From: Erysipelotrichaceae bacterium
GTDB lineage: Bacteria; Bacillota_I; Bacilli_A; Erysipelotrichales; Erysipelotrichaceae
Length of the DNA: 27,248 nt
Direction: 5' to 3'
NCBI GenBank assembly: GCA_900759455.1
Contig: CAAEVI010000067.1
Location: 1 to 27,248, forward strand
Position numbers and translations under genes: made by a program. A model generated the notes under the pieces. That model was given only the letters and a program-made list of their open reading frames with translations, did no database searches and was not told the origin of the DNA. This document shows, in pieces, positions 15,929 through 23,366 of this stretch. How positions within the stretch are numbered: position 1 is the stretch's first letter; each line of letters starts with the position of its first letter.

Positions 15929-17263
15929 ATGGGAAAGTATTTTGGAACAGATGGAGCGCGCGGACGCGTCAATGAAAATCTGACACTGGATATGGCTGTC
16001 CGCATCGGTCAGTATCTGGGCTGGTATTATGGCAAAGAACGTCATGCAAAGATCATCATCGGAAAAGATACTCGTCTATCCAGCGATATGTTTGAAATGG
16101 GGCTTGCGGCCGGTGCAACTTCGACCGGTGCCAATGTTTACCTGCTGGGTGTGTGCCCGACACCGAGCGTTTCATATTTGATTCGTAAAGAACATTTTGA
16201 CTGCGGAATCATGGTCAGTGCCTCTCACAATCCTTATTATGATAACGGAATCAAGCTGTTCAACCATGAAGGATGCAAGATGAATCCGGAAATCGAAGAA
16301 GCCGTGGAACAGTATATCGACGGCAAGATCAGTGTGCCTTTGGCGAAAGACGACGCGCTTGGAAACGTCATCGAATGGAGCGAAGGTCTGGAAATCTATG
16401 AATCCTGGCTGAAAGAAATCGTAAACATCGATCTCAGCGGAATGAAGATCGCTGTCGATCTGGCAAACGGAAGCGCAACAGCTACGGCTGTGGAGACATT
16501 GAGTGCCCTGGGCGCAACAGTGGAAGCCATCCATAATTCGCCAAACGGCATTAACATCAATACAGAGTGCGGATCCACTCATCCACAGTCTTTGCAGAAA
16601 ATGATGCGCGAAGGCAATTATGATGTCGGCTTTGCTTTTGACGGCGATGCAGACCGTCTGATTGCCGTGGATGAAGAAGGAAACTTGTTCAACGGTGACT
16701 ATACACTGTATGTGTGCGGCCGCTACATGAAGAAAAAGAATACATTGAATAAAAACACGGTCGTGACGACAGTCATGGCCAACCTCGGTCTGTACCATGC
16801 TTTCCGTGACAATGTCATCGATTATGAACAGACAGCAGTCGGTGATAAATATGTTTTCGAATGCATGCAGAACAATGATTACCGTGTCGGCGGCGAACAG
16901 AGCGGACATATCATCTTCCTTGAACATGCAGTAACGGGCGACGGACTTCTGACGGCACTGAAGCTGCTCGAGATCATGGTGGATGAAAAGAAATCACTGA
17001 AGGAACTGGGCAAAGATCTGTTCATTTATCCTCAGCTGCTGGTAAATGTGGAAGTAAAAGATAAGAATAAAACAATGGAATCACCGGAACTGAAGGTAAA
17101 GATCGATGAAGTTGCCGCAGAACTCGGTGATGAAGGACGCATTCTGGTGCGCCCGAGCGGAACTGAACCGCTGGTACGTGTCATGGTGGAAGCGAAAACA
17201 GACGAATTGTGCCATGACTATGTTTACCGCATCATTGATTTCATCAAAGAAAATAATCTGTAA
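15929..17263 (+). CDS. glmM: phosphoglucosamine mutase
   Basis: A 444-residue cytoplasmic enzyme converting glucosamine-6-phosphate to glucosamine-1-phosphate, the entry to UDP-GlcNAc and peptidoglycan. All landmarks of the phosphohexomutase family are present: N-terminal GTDGARGRVNE, the phospho-serine in SASHNPYYDNGIK (S99), the metal-binding FDGDADR loop, the sugar-specificity segment GGEQSGHI, and the C-terminal phosphate-binding RPSGTEPLVRVMVEA. Length matches the family. Last gene of cdaA-cdaR-glmM; in other Firmicutes GlmM directly inhibits CdaA, so the cluster links wall precursor supply to c-di-AMP. A strong terminator follows. Confidence 0.97.
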   Translation: MGKYFGTDGARGRVNENLTLDMAVRIGQYLGWYYGKERHAKIIIGKDTRLSSDMFEMGLAAGATSTGANVYLLGVCPTPSVSYLIRKEHFDCGIMVSASHNPYYDNGIKLFNHEGCKMNPEIEEAVEQYIDGKISVPLAKDDALGNVIEWSEGLEIYESWLKEIVNIDLSGMKIAVDLANGSATATAVETLSALGATVEAIHNSPNGININTECGSTHPQSLQKMMREGNYDVGFAFDGDADRLIAVDEEGNLFNGDYTLYVCGRYMKKKNTLNKNTVVTTVMANLGLYHAFRDNVIDYEQTAVGDKYVFECMQNNDYRVGGEQSGHIIFLEHAVTGDGLLTALKLLEIMVDEKKSLKELGKDLFIYPQLLVNVEVKDKNKTMESPELKVKIDEVAAELGDEGRILVRPSGTEPLVRVMVEAKTDELCHDYVYRIIDFIKENNL

Positions 17264-17277
17264 TCAAAGGAAAAAAA

Positions 17278-17316
17278 GCATCTTTGAAAGCAATGAAATG
17301 CAAAGATGCTTTTTTT
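17278..17316 (+). terminator. terminator of the cdaA-cdaR-glmM operon
   Basis: GCATCTTTG (17278-17286) pairs perfectly with CAAAGATGC (17301-17309), preceded by an A-run and followed by T7. It can act in both directions. Confidence 0.9.
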
Positions 17317-17345
17317 ATCACATAATCTGCAATGAAGAAACATAA

Positions 17346-17381
17346 AATAACACTGCTTTTTAACAGTGATTTTGATACAAT
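17346..17381 (+). promoter_or_regulatory. promoter of the two-component operon with a short dyad
   Basis: An extended -10, TGA-TACAAT (17373-17381), stands about 45 nt before the start codon. The -35 is poor. CACTG-N8-CAGTG lies at 17351-17368 where a -35 and an activator site would be, so the promoter may need an activator, possibly the response regulator itself. The second point is inference. Confidence 0.45.
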
Positions 17382-17423
17382 AAATATGACAATGGCAATA
17401 CATAGAAATGTAGGTGAAACAGG

Positions 17424-18083
17424 ATGAAAAAAGTAATTTGTGTTGTAGAAGATGAAAAGGCAATCAACGATCTGGTTGCGCAGTATCTGAAAAAGGAAGG
17501 ATATGAGGTACGTTCCTATTATACATATGAAGAGGCAAGCGCACACGTGGAAGATGACGATGTGCATTTGTGGATCCTGGATATCATGCTGGATGATAAG
17601 AGCGGTTTTGATCTGATCGAAGAGATCCGGCTGCAGGGAAGAGATATTCCGGTCATCTTTATGTCTGCGCGCGATAAAGAATTTGACCGCATCATCGGAC
17701 TGGAAAAGGGAAGCGATGACTATATCACCAAGCCTTTCTCTCCGAAAGAACTTGTGCTGCGTGTCAACAATGTCATCAAACGTGTTTACAAGAGCGAAAA
17801 TAACCGCATCATGATCGACGGATACGAACTGGATGAGGAACAGCGCAAGGTGTTCTTCGGAAATGAAGAGATCGATCTGACGACCAAGGAGTTTGATTTG
17901 CTGATGATGTTCATCAAAAATAAGGGAATCGCATTCTCGCGTGATAAGATCCTGGAAAATGTGTGGGAAGAAAATTATTACGGCAGTGACCGCGTCGTGG
18001 ATGATACGCTGCGCCGTCTGCGCAAGAAACTGCCGAATCTGAACATTCATACCATTTACGGTTATGGATACCGTCTGGGATAA
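17424..18083 (+). CDS. OmpR/PhoB-family response regulator
   Basis: A 219-residue DNA-binding response regulator. The receiver domain (about 1-118) has the acidic pair E9/D10 (VVEDE), the phospho-acceptor D53 (WILDIML), the SARD signature and the KPF lysine. The C-terminal winged helix (about 130-219) reads IDLTTKEFDLLMMF through DRVVDDTLRRLRKKL and TIYGYGYRLG, typical of OmpR/PhoB. It is followed after 3 nt by its sensor kinase, so the pair is one operon. The targets are unknown. Position after cdaA-cdaR-glmM hints at envelope functions but does not prove it, since a terminator separates them. Confidence 0.93.
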   Translation: MKKVICVVEDEKAINDLVAQYLKKEGYEVRSYYTYEEASAHVEDDDVHLWILDIMLDDKSGFDLIEEIRLQGRDIPVIFMSARDKEFDRIIGLEKGSDDYITKPFSPKELVLRVNNVIKRVYKSENNRIMIDGYELDEEQRKVFFGNEEIDLTTKEFDLLMMFIKNKGIAFSRDKILENVWEENYYGSDRVVDDTLRRLRKKLPNLNIHTIYGYGYRLG

Positions 18084-18086
18084 TAT

Positions 18087-19601
18087 ATGAAGCGGTTCGG
18101 AGAGTTCATCCGGCAGCTGTCGCTTTCCCAGCAGTTAGCAGCAATCATCTTTTTCCTGATTTCGTTTTTTACCGCGTTTTTCTTCTTTTATCTGACCGGA
18201 AGCGTGGAGAATGTCATTCGGGAACAGATGTATACGACCCTGGATACTTCACAGAACATGATCCAGAGTCTTTATGGAAGCAGTGACGAAACCATTACTC
18301 AAAGCCAGCTTCGCAAGGCGCTGACAAATTCGCAGATGCATCTGATCGTAGATGTGGATGATGTGATCAACAACGAGGCTGATCCCAAGATCCAGTATTT
18401 GAGCAGCGAAACGGATGCGTCGCTGGTGAGGGAAGAACTGTCCAACAACAGTGCACTGGTAAAACGCATGATGGAACAGGGTGCCCAGCTTTACAAAAAT
18501 CCGACCAAACAGATCATTCACGGACATATGATGATCAACGGTGTGGATTATTGTTACAGTGTCCGTCTGATGGATAATGATTCCGGCAGCGTCCTGATGT
18601 CTTATATGGATGAGAGTTATGCGCAGGATGCCAAGGATATGATGATCAACAGCATCCTTTATATTACCGTGATGGCATTCTGCTTCATCTTCCTGATCAT
18701 GATGCTTTGGGTCGTATCGCTGATCCATCCTCTAAATCAGATCCGTAATTATATTGAGAAAATCAAGGCCGGTAAGGAAGCGGAACTGAGACTGAACCGT
18801 AAAGATGAGATCGGTGAGCTGGCAGATGCCCTTGTCAGCATGCGTGAAGAACTGCTTCGTCAGGAAAAGACGAAAGAGGAAATGATCCATAATATTTCTC
18901 ATGACCTTAAGACACCGATTGCCACGATCAAGTCTTACGGAGAAAGCATCAAGGACGGCATTTATCCGTATGAAACACTGGAAAAAAGCGTGGATGTCAT
19001 CATTGAAAATGCCGACCGTCTTGAAAATAAAGTGCACAGTCTGTTGTACATGAATCGTGTCGAATACCTGATCTCGCAGGATGCGGAAGGTGTTGTCACG
19101 AACATGAAGGAAGTCGTTGAGAAAGTACTGCTGAATATTGCCGTTATCCGTTCGGATATTCGCATTGAAACGGAACTGGAAGAAATATTCTTCGACGGCC
19201 TGCTGGAATCCTGGCGTGTCGTTGTGGAAAACATTCTGGAAAACGCCCTTCGTTATGCACAGAGCGTTATCATCATCCATCTGAATGAAGAAGAAGGACT
19301 GACGATAGAAAATGACGGACCGAGCATGGATGAGGACCGCATCGATACCTTATTCAAGCCTTATGAGAAAGGCGAGGGCGGACGTTTCGGCCTGGGACTT
19401 TCTATTGTCAGCAAAGTCGTGAAAGCCAATCATTATCAGGTGCGCGGTGAAAACACTGCAGACGGCGTGATCTTCCGGATCTTTAAGGAGCGTCCGCGCC
19501 GGCCAAAGCCGGAACGCCGGACAAAAGGCAAGAACAAGCGTGACAGCCGCCAAGAACATAAAGGAGAAACTGTGTCGGAAAATAACAAGTCGAATGAATA
19601 A
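18087..19601 (+). CDS. two-component sensor histidine kinase
   Basis: A 504-residue membrane kinase: TM1 (about 18-39), an extracytoplasmic sensor of about 150 residues, TM2 (about 190-215), HAMP linker, DHp domain with phospho-acceptor H272 (NISHDLKTPIATIKSY), and ATPase with N box VVENILENALRYA and G box GRFGLGLSIV. The sensor is not a recognised PAS or Cache domain. The C-terminus runs about 35 residues past the ATPase domain as a basic, proline/arginine-rich tail (RPRRPKPERRTKGKNKR) ending acidic-polar, which is unusual for the family. Pairs with the regulator immediately upstream. Ends before a terminator at 19612. Stimulus unknown. Confidence 0.93.
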   Translation: MKRFGEFIRQLSLSQQLAAIIFFLISFFTAFFFFYLTGSVENVIREQMYTTLDTSQNMIQSLYGSSDETITQSQLRKALTNSQMHLIVDVDDVINNEADPKIQYLSSETDASLVREELSNNSALVKRMMEQGAQLYKNPTKQIIHGHMMINGVDYCYSVRLMDNDSGSVLMSYMDESYAQDAKDMMINSILYITVMAFCFIFLIMMLWVVSLIHPLNQIRNYIEKIKAGKEAELRLNRKDEIGELADALVSMREELLRQEKTKEEMIHNISHDLKTPIATIKSYGESIKDGIYPYETLEKSVDVIIENADRLENKVHSLLYMNRVEYLISQDAEGVVTNMKEVVEKVLLNIAVIRSDIRIETELEEIFFDGLLESWRVVVENILENALRYAQSVIIIHLNEEEGLTIENDGPSMDEDRIDTLFKPYEKGEGGRFGLGLSIVSKVVKANHYQVRGENTADGVIFRIFKERPRRPKPERRTKGKNKRDSRQEHKGETVSENNKSNE

Positions 19602-19611
19602 AACAAAGGAT

Positions 19612-19651
19612 ACCGTGCATCCGTCAAAACAAACGGATGCATGGTTATTTT
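19612..19651 (+). terminator. terminator of the two-component operon
   Basis: ACCGTGCATCCGT (19612-19624) pairs with ACGGATGCATGGT (19633-19645), with one G-U pair, followed by TTATTTT. It starts 10 nt after the kinase stop. Confidence 0.85.
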
Positions 19652-19695
19652 AATATGTTGCTGCAATGTGTTTGTTTCATGTTTAGTGATGTATA

Positions 19696-19740
19696 GTGTC
19701 ACTTGTCCCATATTTAATTAAATAAGGGGACGAGTGACAC
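19696..19740. repeat. long imperfect palindrome, REP-like
   Basis: GTGTCACTTGTCCC (19696-19709) pairs with GGGACGAGTGACAC (19727-19740) through one T-G pair. The middle contains a further 14-bp perfect palindrome, TATTTAATTAAATA (19711-19724). No U-run follows and no gene is embedded. It resembles the REP-type palindromic units that RAYT transposases spread in bacterial genomes, but no second copy is in the window. It could also be an operator or an RNA structure. Confidence 0.6.
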
Positions 19741-19774
19741 CTGATAAGGATTATAATTGATATTTTTAAATCAT

Positions 19775-19798
19775 CGCCAGCTGTCTGGCGTTTTTTTT
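19775..19798 (+). terminator. orphan intrinsic terminator upstream of the hydrolase-murF-ddl operon
   Basis: CGCCAG-CTGT-CTGGCG is followed by eight T: a strong terminator. The preceding kinase gene already has its own terminator at 19612, and no reading frame lies between. A TATAAT at 19752-19757 lies just upstream. It could end a small RNA or attenuate the downstream operon. Confidence 0.75.
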
Positions 19799-19848
19799 AT
19801 GTCATCTTATGTCGATTCTTTGCATATGTTTTGTTTGGGAGGAAGATT

Positions 19849-20568
19849 GTGCAGGTAGATGGTATTTGTTGTCATGTGGAGTGCAGCGGTGAAGGACAGG
19901 GTGTTGTTCTCTTGCATGGATGGGGACAGAATTGTTCGATGATGAGGCTTGTTCAGCGTGAGCTAGAGGACAGGTATCGGGTCGTTAATCTGGATCTGCC
20001 TGGCTTTGGTGACAGTGTACCGCTGAAGAAGCCGATGAGCATCAAGGAATATGCGATGTTTGTCAGAAAGCTGATGGCGGAGCTGGGGATCGAGGATCCG
20101 ATCATCATTGCACATTCGTTTGGAGCCCGCATAGCGCTTCGTTATGCCATGATGTATCCGGTCGAGTGCCTGGTTTTGACGGGGGCGGCGGGAATTCGCA
20201 GCCCGTTGTCGCTGTGGAAAAAGGGGAAACAGTGCATCTATCGTATTTTTCGGTTTTTTCGTCTTCCTGTCACGGCGGGAAGCAGAGATTACCGGCAGGC
20301 GAATGATGTGATGAGACAGGTACTGGTGAAAGCTGTCAATGACGATCTGAGTCCTGATCTGGGCTTTGTGGAATGTCCGACTTTATTGGTTTGGGGAAGT
20401 GATGATCGGGAAACACCGTTGTGGATGGGAAGAAAAATGGAAGAACTTCTACCGGATGCACGAATGATCATTTATCGTCATGATGATCATTTTGCTTATT
20501 ATCATCAGGGATTTCGCTTTGCCAAGGATGTAAAGGAGTTTCTGGAGGTGAGTATTTGCTCTATTTAG
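19849..20568 (+). CDS. alpha/beta-fold hydrolase
   Basis: A 239-residue cytoplasmic alpha/beta hydrolase. HGWGQN (oxyanion-hole loop) comes early, the nucleophile elbow is HSFGARIA (S90), the acid is probably in VWGSDDRETPLW, and the catalytic histidine in RHDDHFAYYH. The substrate cannot be inferred. The frame is open from a TTG at 19831, but that codon precedes the GGGAGG at 19837-19842. The GTG at 19849 is placed correctly after it, so a GTG start is chosen. The gene overlaps the next one by 13 bp and probably forms an operon with the MurF-like ligase and ddl, hinting at an envelope-related role without proving one. Confidence 0.85.
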   Translation: MQVDGICCHVECSGEGQGVVLLHGWGQNCSMMRLVQRELEDRYRVVNLDLPGFGDSVPLKKPMSIKEYAMFVRKLMAELGIEDPIIIAHSFGARIALRYAMMYPVECLVLTGAAGIRSPLSLWKKGKQCIYRIFRFFRLPVTAGSRDYRQANDVMRQVLVKAVNDDLSPDLGFVECPTLLVWGSDDRETPLWMGRKMEELLPDARMIIYRHDDHFAYYHQGFRFAKDVKEFLEVSICSI

Positions 20569-22118
20569 AAATAGCGGGTTTGATTGCTTTGCAGCTGTAT
20601 GATCTTCATTATGCATTATCGGTTTTTCAACAATGTCATTATCATCGGGACCGTTACCGCAACTGGATTGCCGATCATTTTTCTTTACGAAAGATCTGGA
20701 AGAGGATCCGCAGTTTTCTGCCGTTTCTTTTCTTTTTGTTCCTAAAAACGGAAAATGCCCGTTCCCCCTCTATCTTATGCGTGATCCTGATTTATCTTTA
20801 TGTGCGTCTGCAGCGAAGAAAAGAAGGGAAAAACATTGCTGTTTCCAGAACATCCCGCTTGATGCGGCTTGCGTTTGTTTTGGCGGTACTGGATCTGATC
20901 ACTACGGTATTTGTGAGGGTGTCTTTGAGTTATGAACTGTATGTCTGCCTGCTCCCGTTGCTGTGGATGCTGGGATGGATCCTGCTTCCGGTCGCAGCTT
21001 TCCTGGTTTATCCGATTGAAATGATGATTCAAAACCGGTATGTGAATGATGCGAAAATGCGCTTGCGCAGCTGTCCCGAGATGATTCGGGTAGGAATCAG
21101 CGGAAGTTATGGAAAAACAAGCGTCAAGCACATTGCCTATGAGTTGGTGAAGGACAGTTTCTATACACTGAAGACGCCGCATTCTTATAATAATCGAATG
21201 GGGATCACGAAAACGATCCGTGAATCGCTTGATCCCCTGCACGAGGTCTTTCTCTGTGAGATGGGGAGCGATCACAGCGGTGAGCTGAAACGACTGTTGT
21301 CTTTCGTGGATCCGCAGATCTGTATCGTGACAGCGATCGGTCCGCAGCATTTATCCACATTTGGTTCCATGGAGGCAATCATAAAGGAAAAGATGACGAT
21401 GATCGAACATTTGCCGGAGACAGGGATCGGTATCATCAATGCTGATAACCGCTTCATCCGTGAATATCCGCTGAAAGCAAGATGCAGGATCATTCGTTAT
21501 GGTCATCACGAATCCGCGGATGTGCGGATCGACACGTCTCATCTGAATGAGGATGGAACGGATTTTGTATTGGAAATTCACGGCAGCTGTTATCATTTTC
21601 ATACGAAACTGCTGGGGGAATGCAATGTCATGAACATTACGGCGGCAGTTGCGTTGGCACGGGCGCTCGATGTTCCGATTTCCTGCCTGCAGGCAAGAAC
21701 GGCTCAGCTTCCATATGTGGAGCATCGCCTGGAAATGAAAAAAAACCACGATACCGTTTGGATCGATGATGCATATAATTCCAATCCGCAGGGGGCAGCT
21801 GCGGCACTCGATGTGCTGGCCCAGATGCCGGGATGGAAGGTCTTGATCACGCCCGGGATGATCGAACTCGGTAATTCTCATCATTTTTACAATTATGAAT
21901 TCGGGGCGAAAGCCGCACATTGTGCCGACGAAGTTATCCTGGTGGGAAATGAACAGGTACAGGCGCTCCTGCGAGGGCTTCAGGATGAATGCTTCTGCCG
22001 GCAGCGTGTGCATCAAATGGGTACGATGAAAGAGGCGCTTGTTTATGCGGAATCAATAAAAAAAGAGAATAAAGTGATATTGATCGAAAATGATGTGCCG
22101 GATCTTTTGAATCACTGA
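20556..22118 (+). CDS. murF: MurF-like Mur ligase with N-terminal membrane domain
   Basis: A 520-residue Mur ligase, probably adding D-Ala-D-Ala to the peptidoglycan precursor. Four to five hydrophobic segments occupy about residues 1-165 (for example SFLPFLFFLFL, LCVILIYLYVRL, LAFVLAVLDLITTVFV, YVCLLPLLWMLGWILLPVAAFLVYP). The ATP-binding domain follows directly: P-loop GSYGKTS (183-189), TPHSYNNRMGI, EMGSDHSGEL, then DDAYNSNPQGAAAALDVL (404 on), the MurF-type signature, and TPGMIELG. The usual MurF N-terminal UDP-binding domain seems replaced by the membrane part. The TTG start at 20556 follows GGAGGTG within the hydrolase end. ddl follows after 35 nt, supplying the dipeptide. MurF is favoured over MurE or MurT, but the substrate is inferred. 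Confidence 0.8.
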   Translation: MLYLEIAGLIALQLYDLHYALSVFQQCHYHRDRYRNWIADHFSLRKIWKRIRSFLPFLFFLFLKTENARSPSILCVILIYLYVRLQRRKEGKNIAVSRTSRLMRLAFVLAVLDLITTVFVRVSLSYELYVCLLPLLWMLGWILLPVAAFLVYPIEMMIQNRYVNDAKMRLRSCPEMIRVGISGSYGKTSVKHIAYELVKDSFYTLKTPHSYNNRMGITKTIRESLDPLHEVFLCEMGSDHSGELKRLLSFVDPQICIVTAIGPQHLSTFGSMEAIIKEKMTMIEHLPETGIGIINADNRFIREYPLKARCRIIRYGHHESADVRIDTSHLNEDGTDFVLEIHGSCYHFHTKLLGECNVMNITAAVALARALDVPISCLQARTAQLPYVEHRLEMKKNHDTVWIDDAYNSNPQGAAAALDVLAQMPGWKVLITPGMIELGNSHHFYNYEFGAKAAHCADEVILVGNEQVQALLRGLQDECFCRQRVHQMGTMKEALVYAESIKKENKVILIENDVPDLLNH

Positions 22119-22153
22119 TTTGAAAACGGCATAAGATAGAGTGGTGAGAAAAG

Positions 22154-23287
22154 ATGAAGACAAGAGTGTTGTTTATGTATGGAGGAAACAGTGTCGAACA
22201 TGAAATCAGTATCCTGACCGCTTTACAGGCAATGGAAAACATCGATTCTTCCAAATATGAGGCAATTCCTTGCTATGTCAGCAAGCAGGGAGATTTTTAT
22301 ACAGGAGAAGAGCTGTTTCACCTGGAAAACTATCGGGATCTGGAACGTTTATGTCGCGGTATGAAGCCGGTACACATCGAACGAAAAAGAGGACAGCCGA
22401 TGCTGCTTCGCAGCGGGTGGTCTCTTTTTGCGCTTCCCTTTGACGTTGTCCTTCCGCTGATGCACGGCATCAACGGGGAAGACGGCAGTGCCGCCGGTTT
22501 TTGCCGGATGATGCAGCTGCCTTTCTGTGAAAGCGATATTTTAAGTGCCGCTCTGGGACAGGACAAAGGGATGCAGAAAAAAGTGCTGCAACAGGAGGGA
22601 TTCTTGATCAGTGCTTATGAAGAACTGCATGCCGGTCAGAAAAAAGAAGAATGGATCACTAGACTGAAGCGGCTTCATTACCCGCTGATCGTCAAGCCGG
22701 CCATGCTTGGGTCCAGCATCGGGATCGAGAAAGCAAACGATGAAGAGTCATGCATCGAGGCAGTTCAGCGGGCTTTTGCATATGGCGAACGGGTCATCGT
22801 GGAAGAATGTGTGCAGAATCTGCGGGAGCTGAACTGTTCGATCCTGCATACTCCTTACGGTTATCGGAGCAGTGCCGTGGAAGAGGTGAGCCCCCAGGGG
22901 GGATTGTATGATTATGATGAGAAATACCTGAATGGGAACTTGAAGCAGAGCGGGCCATGCAGCCGCATTTGGCTCAGGGATGAACAGCTGGTGTCTGAGG
23001 TACAGCATCAGTCCCTGCAGATTGCTAAACTGCTGCTGACAAAAGGCGTGATCCGCATTGATTTTCTTTATGATGAAGGGGAAAAGAAATTATATGTGAA
23101 CGAAATGAATACGATTCCCGGATCACTCTCATACTATCTCTGGGAGTGGGAGGGCGTCGGATTTGCCCAGCTGCTGGATCTGATCATCCAGGACGGGATA
23201 ACGGCATATCAGCAGCGAAGCCGCTGTCTGAGCAGCTATTCCACCAATGTGCTGCAAATGACAAAGCTGTACGGACATAAAAAATAA
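22154..23287 (+). CDS. ddl: D-alanine--D-alanine ligase
   Basis: A 377-residue ATP-grasp enzyme forming the D-Ala-D-Ala dipeptide for peptidoglycan. Motifs: N-terminal MYGGNSVEHEISILTALQA; the early HGINGEDGS loop; VKPAMLGSSIGIEKA (ATP-grasp lid with the serine equivalent to E. coli DdlB S150 nearby); EECVQNLRELNCSIL; the omega-loop LYDYDEKYLNGN; and the metal-binding end RIDFLYDEG...VNEMNTIPGSLSYYLWE. The EKY triplet in the omega-loop is what D-Ala-D-Ala ligases carry, against D-lactate variants, so vancomycin resistance is not suggested. The ATG follows GTGAGAAAAG. It is the last gene of the hydrolase-murF-ddl operon and ends at a terminator. Confidence 0.93.
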   Translation: MKTRVLFMYGGNSVEHEISILTALQAMENIDSSKYEAIPCYVSKQGDFYTGEELFHLENYRDLERLCRGMKPVHIERKRGQPMLLRSGWSLFALPFDVVLPLMHGINGEDGSAAGFCRMMQLPFCESDILSAALGQDKGMQKKVLQQEGFLISAYEELHAGQKKEEWITRLKRLHYPLIVKPAMLGSSIGIEKANDEESCIEAVQRAFAYGERVIVEECVQNLRELNCSILHTPYGYRSSAVEEVSPQGGLYDYDEKYLNGNLKQSGPCSRIWLRDEQLVSEVQHQSLQIAKLLLTKGVIRIDFLYDEGEKKLYVNEMNTIPGSLSYYLWEWEGVGFAQLLDLIIQDGITAYQQRSRCLSSYSTNVLQMTKLYGHKK

Positions 23288-23300
23288 AAGAATCGTCAGA

Positions 23301-23333
23301 AAGTGTCGGGATTGCACAGCCGGCACTTTTTTC
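23301..23333 (+). terminator. ddl terminator
   Basis: AAGTGTCGG (23301-23309) pairs with CCGGCACTT (23320-23328), with one T-G pair, then TTTTTC. The loop contains the -35 of the next promoter. Confidence 0.8.
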
Positions 23334-23340
23334 TTATAAT
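23312..23340 (+). promoter_or_regulatory. mutY promoter embedded in the ddl terminator
   Basis: TTGCAC (23312-23317), exactly 17 nt, TATAAT (23335-23340). The start would be near 23347, 20 nt before the mutY ATG. The -35 lies in the terminator loop and the spacer covers its right arm and U-run. Confidence 0.75.
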
Positions 23341-23366
23341 CGTATGCAGGTGAATGGAGGAACGGC

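Noticed and set aside
16172..16927. 251-codon minus-strand frame opposite glmM
   Set aside because: Shadow frame with no domain and no ribosome site; glmM is unambiguous.
17244..18050. 268-codon minus-strand frame opposite the response regulator
   Set aside because: Shadow of the regulator gene; it also spans the glmM terminator and no start signal is present.
17424..19601. Vancomycin-type VanRS pair given the nearby ddl
   Set aside because: Generic OmpR-type pair separated from murF-ddl by two terminators; nothing links it to resistance.
22154..23287. VanA/VanB-type D-Ala-D-Lac ligase
   Set aside because: The omega-loop EKY and absence of vanH/vanX or vanS/vanR neighbours indicate an ordinary Ddl.
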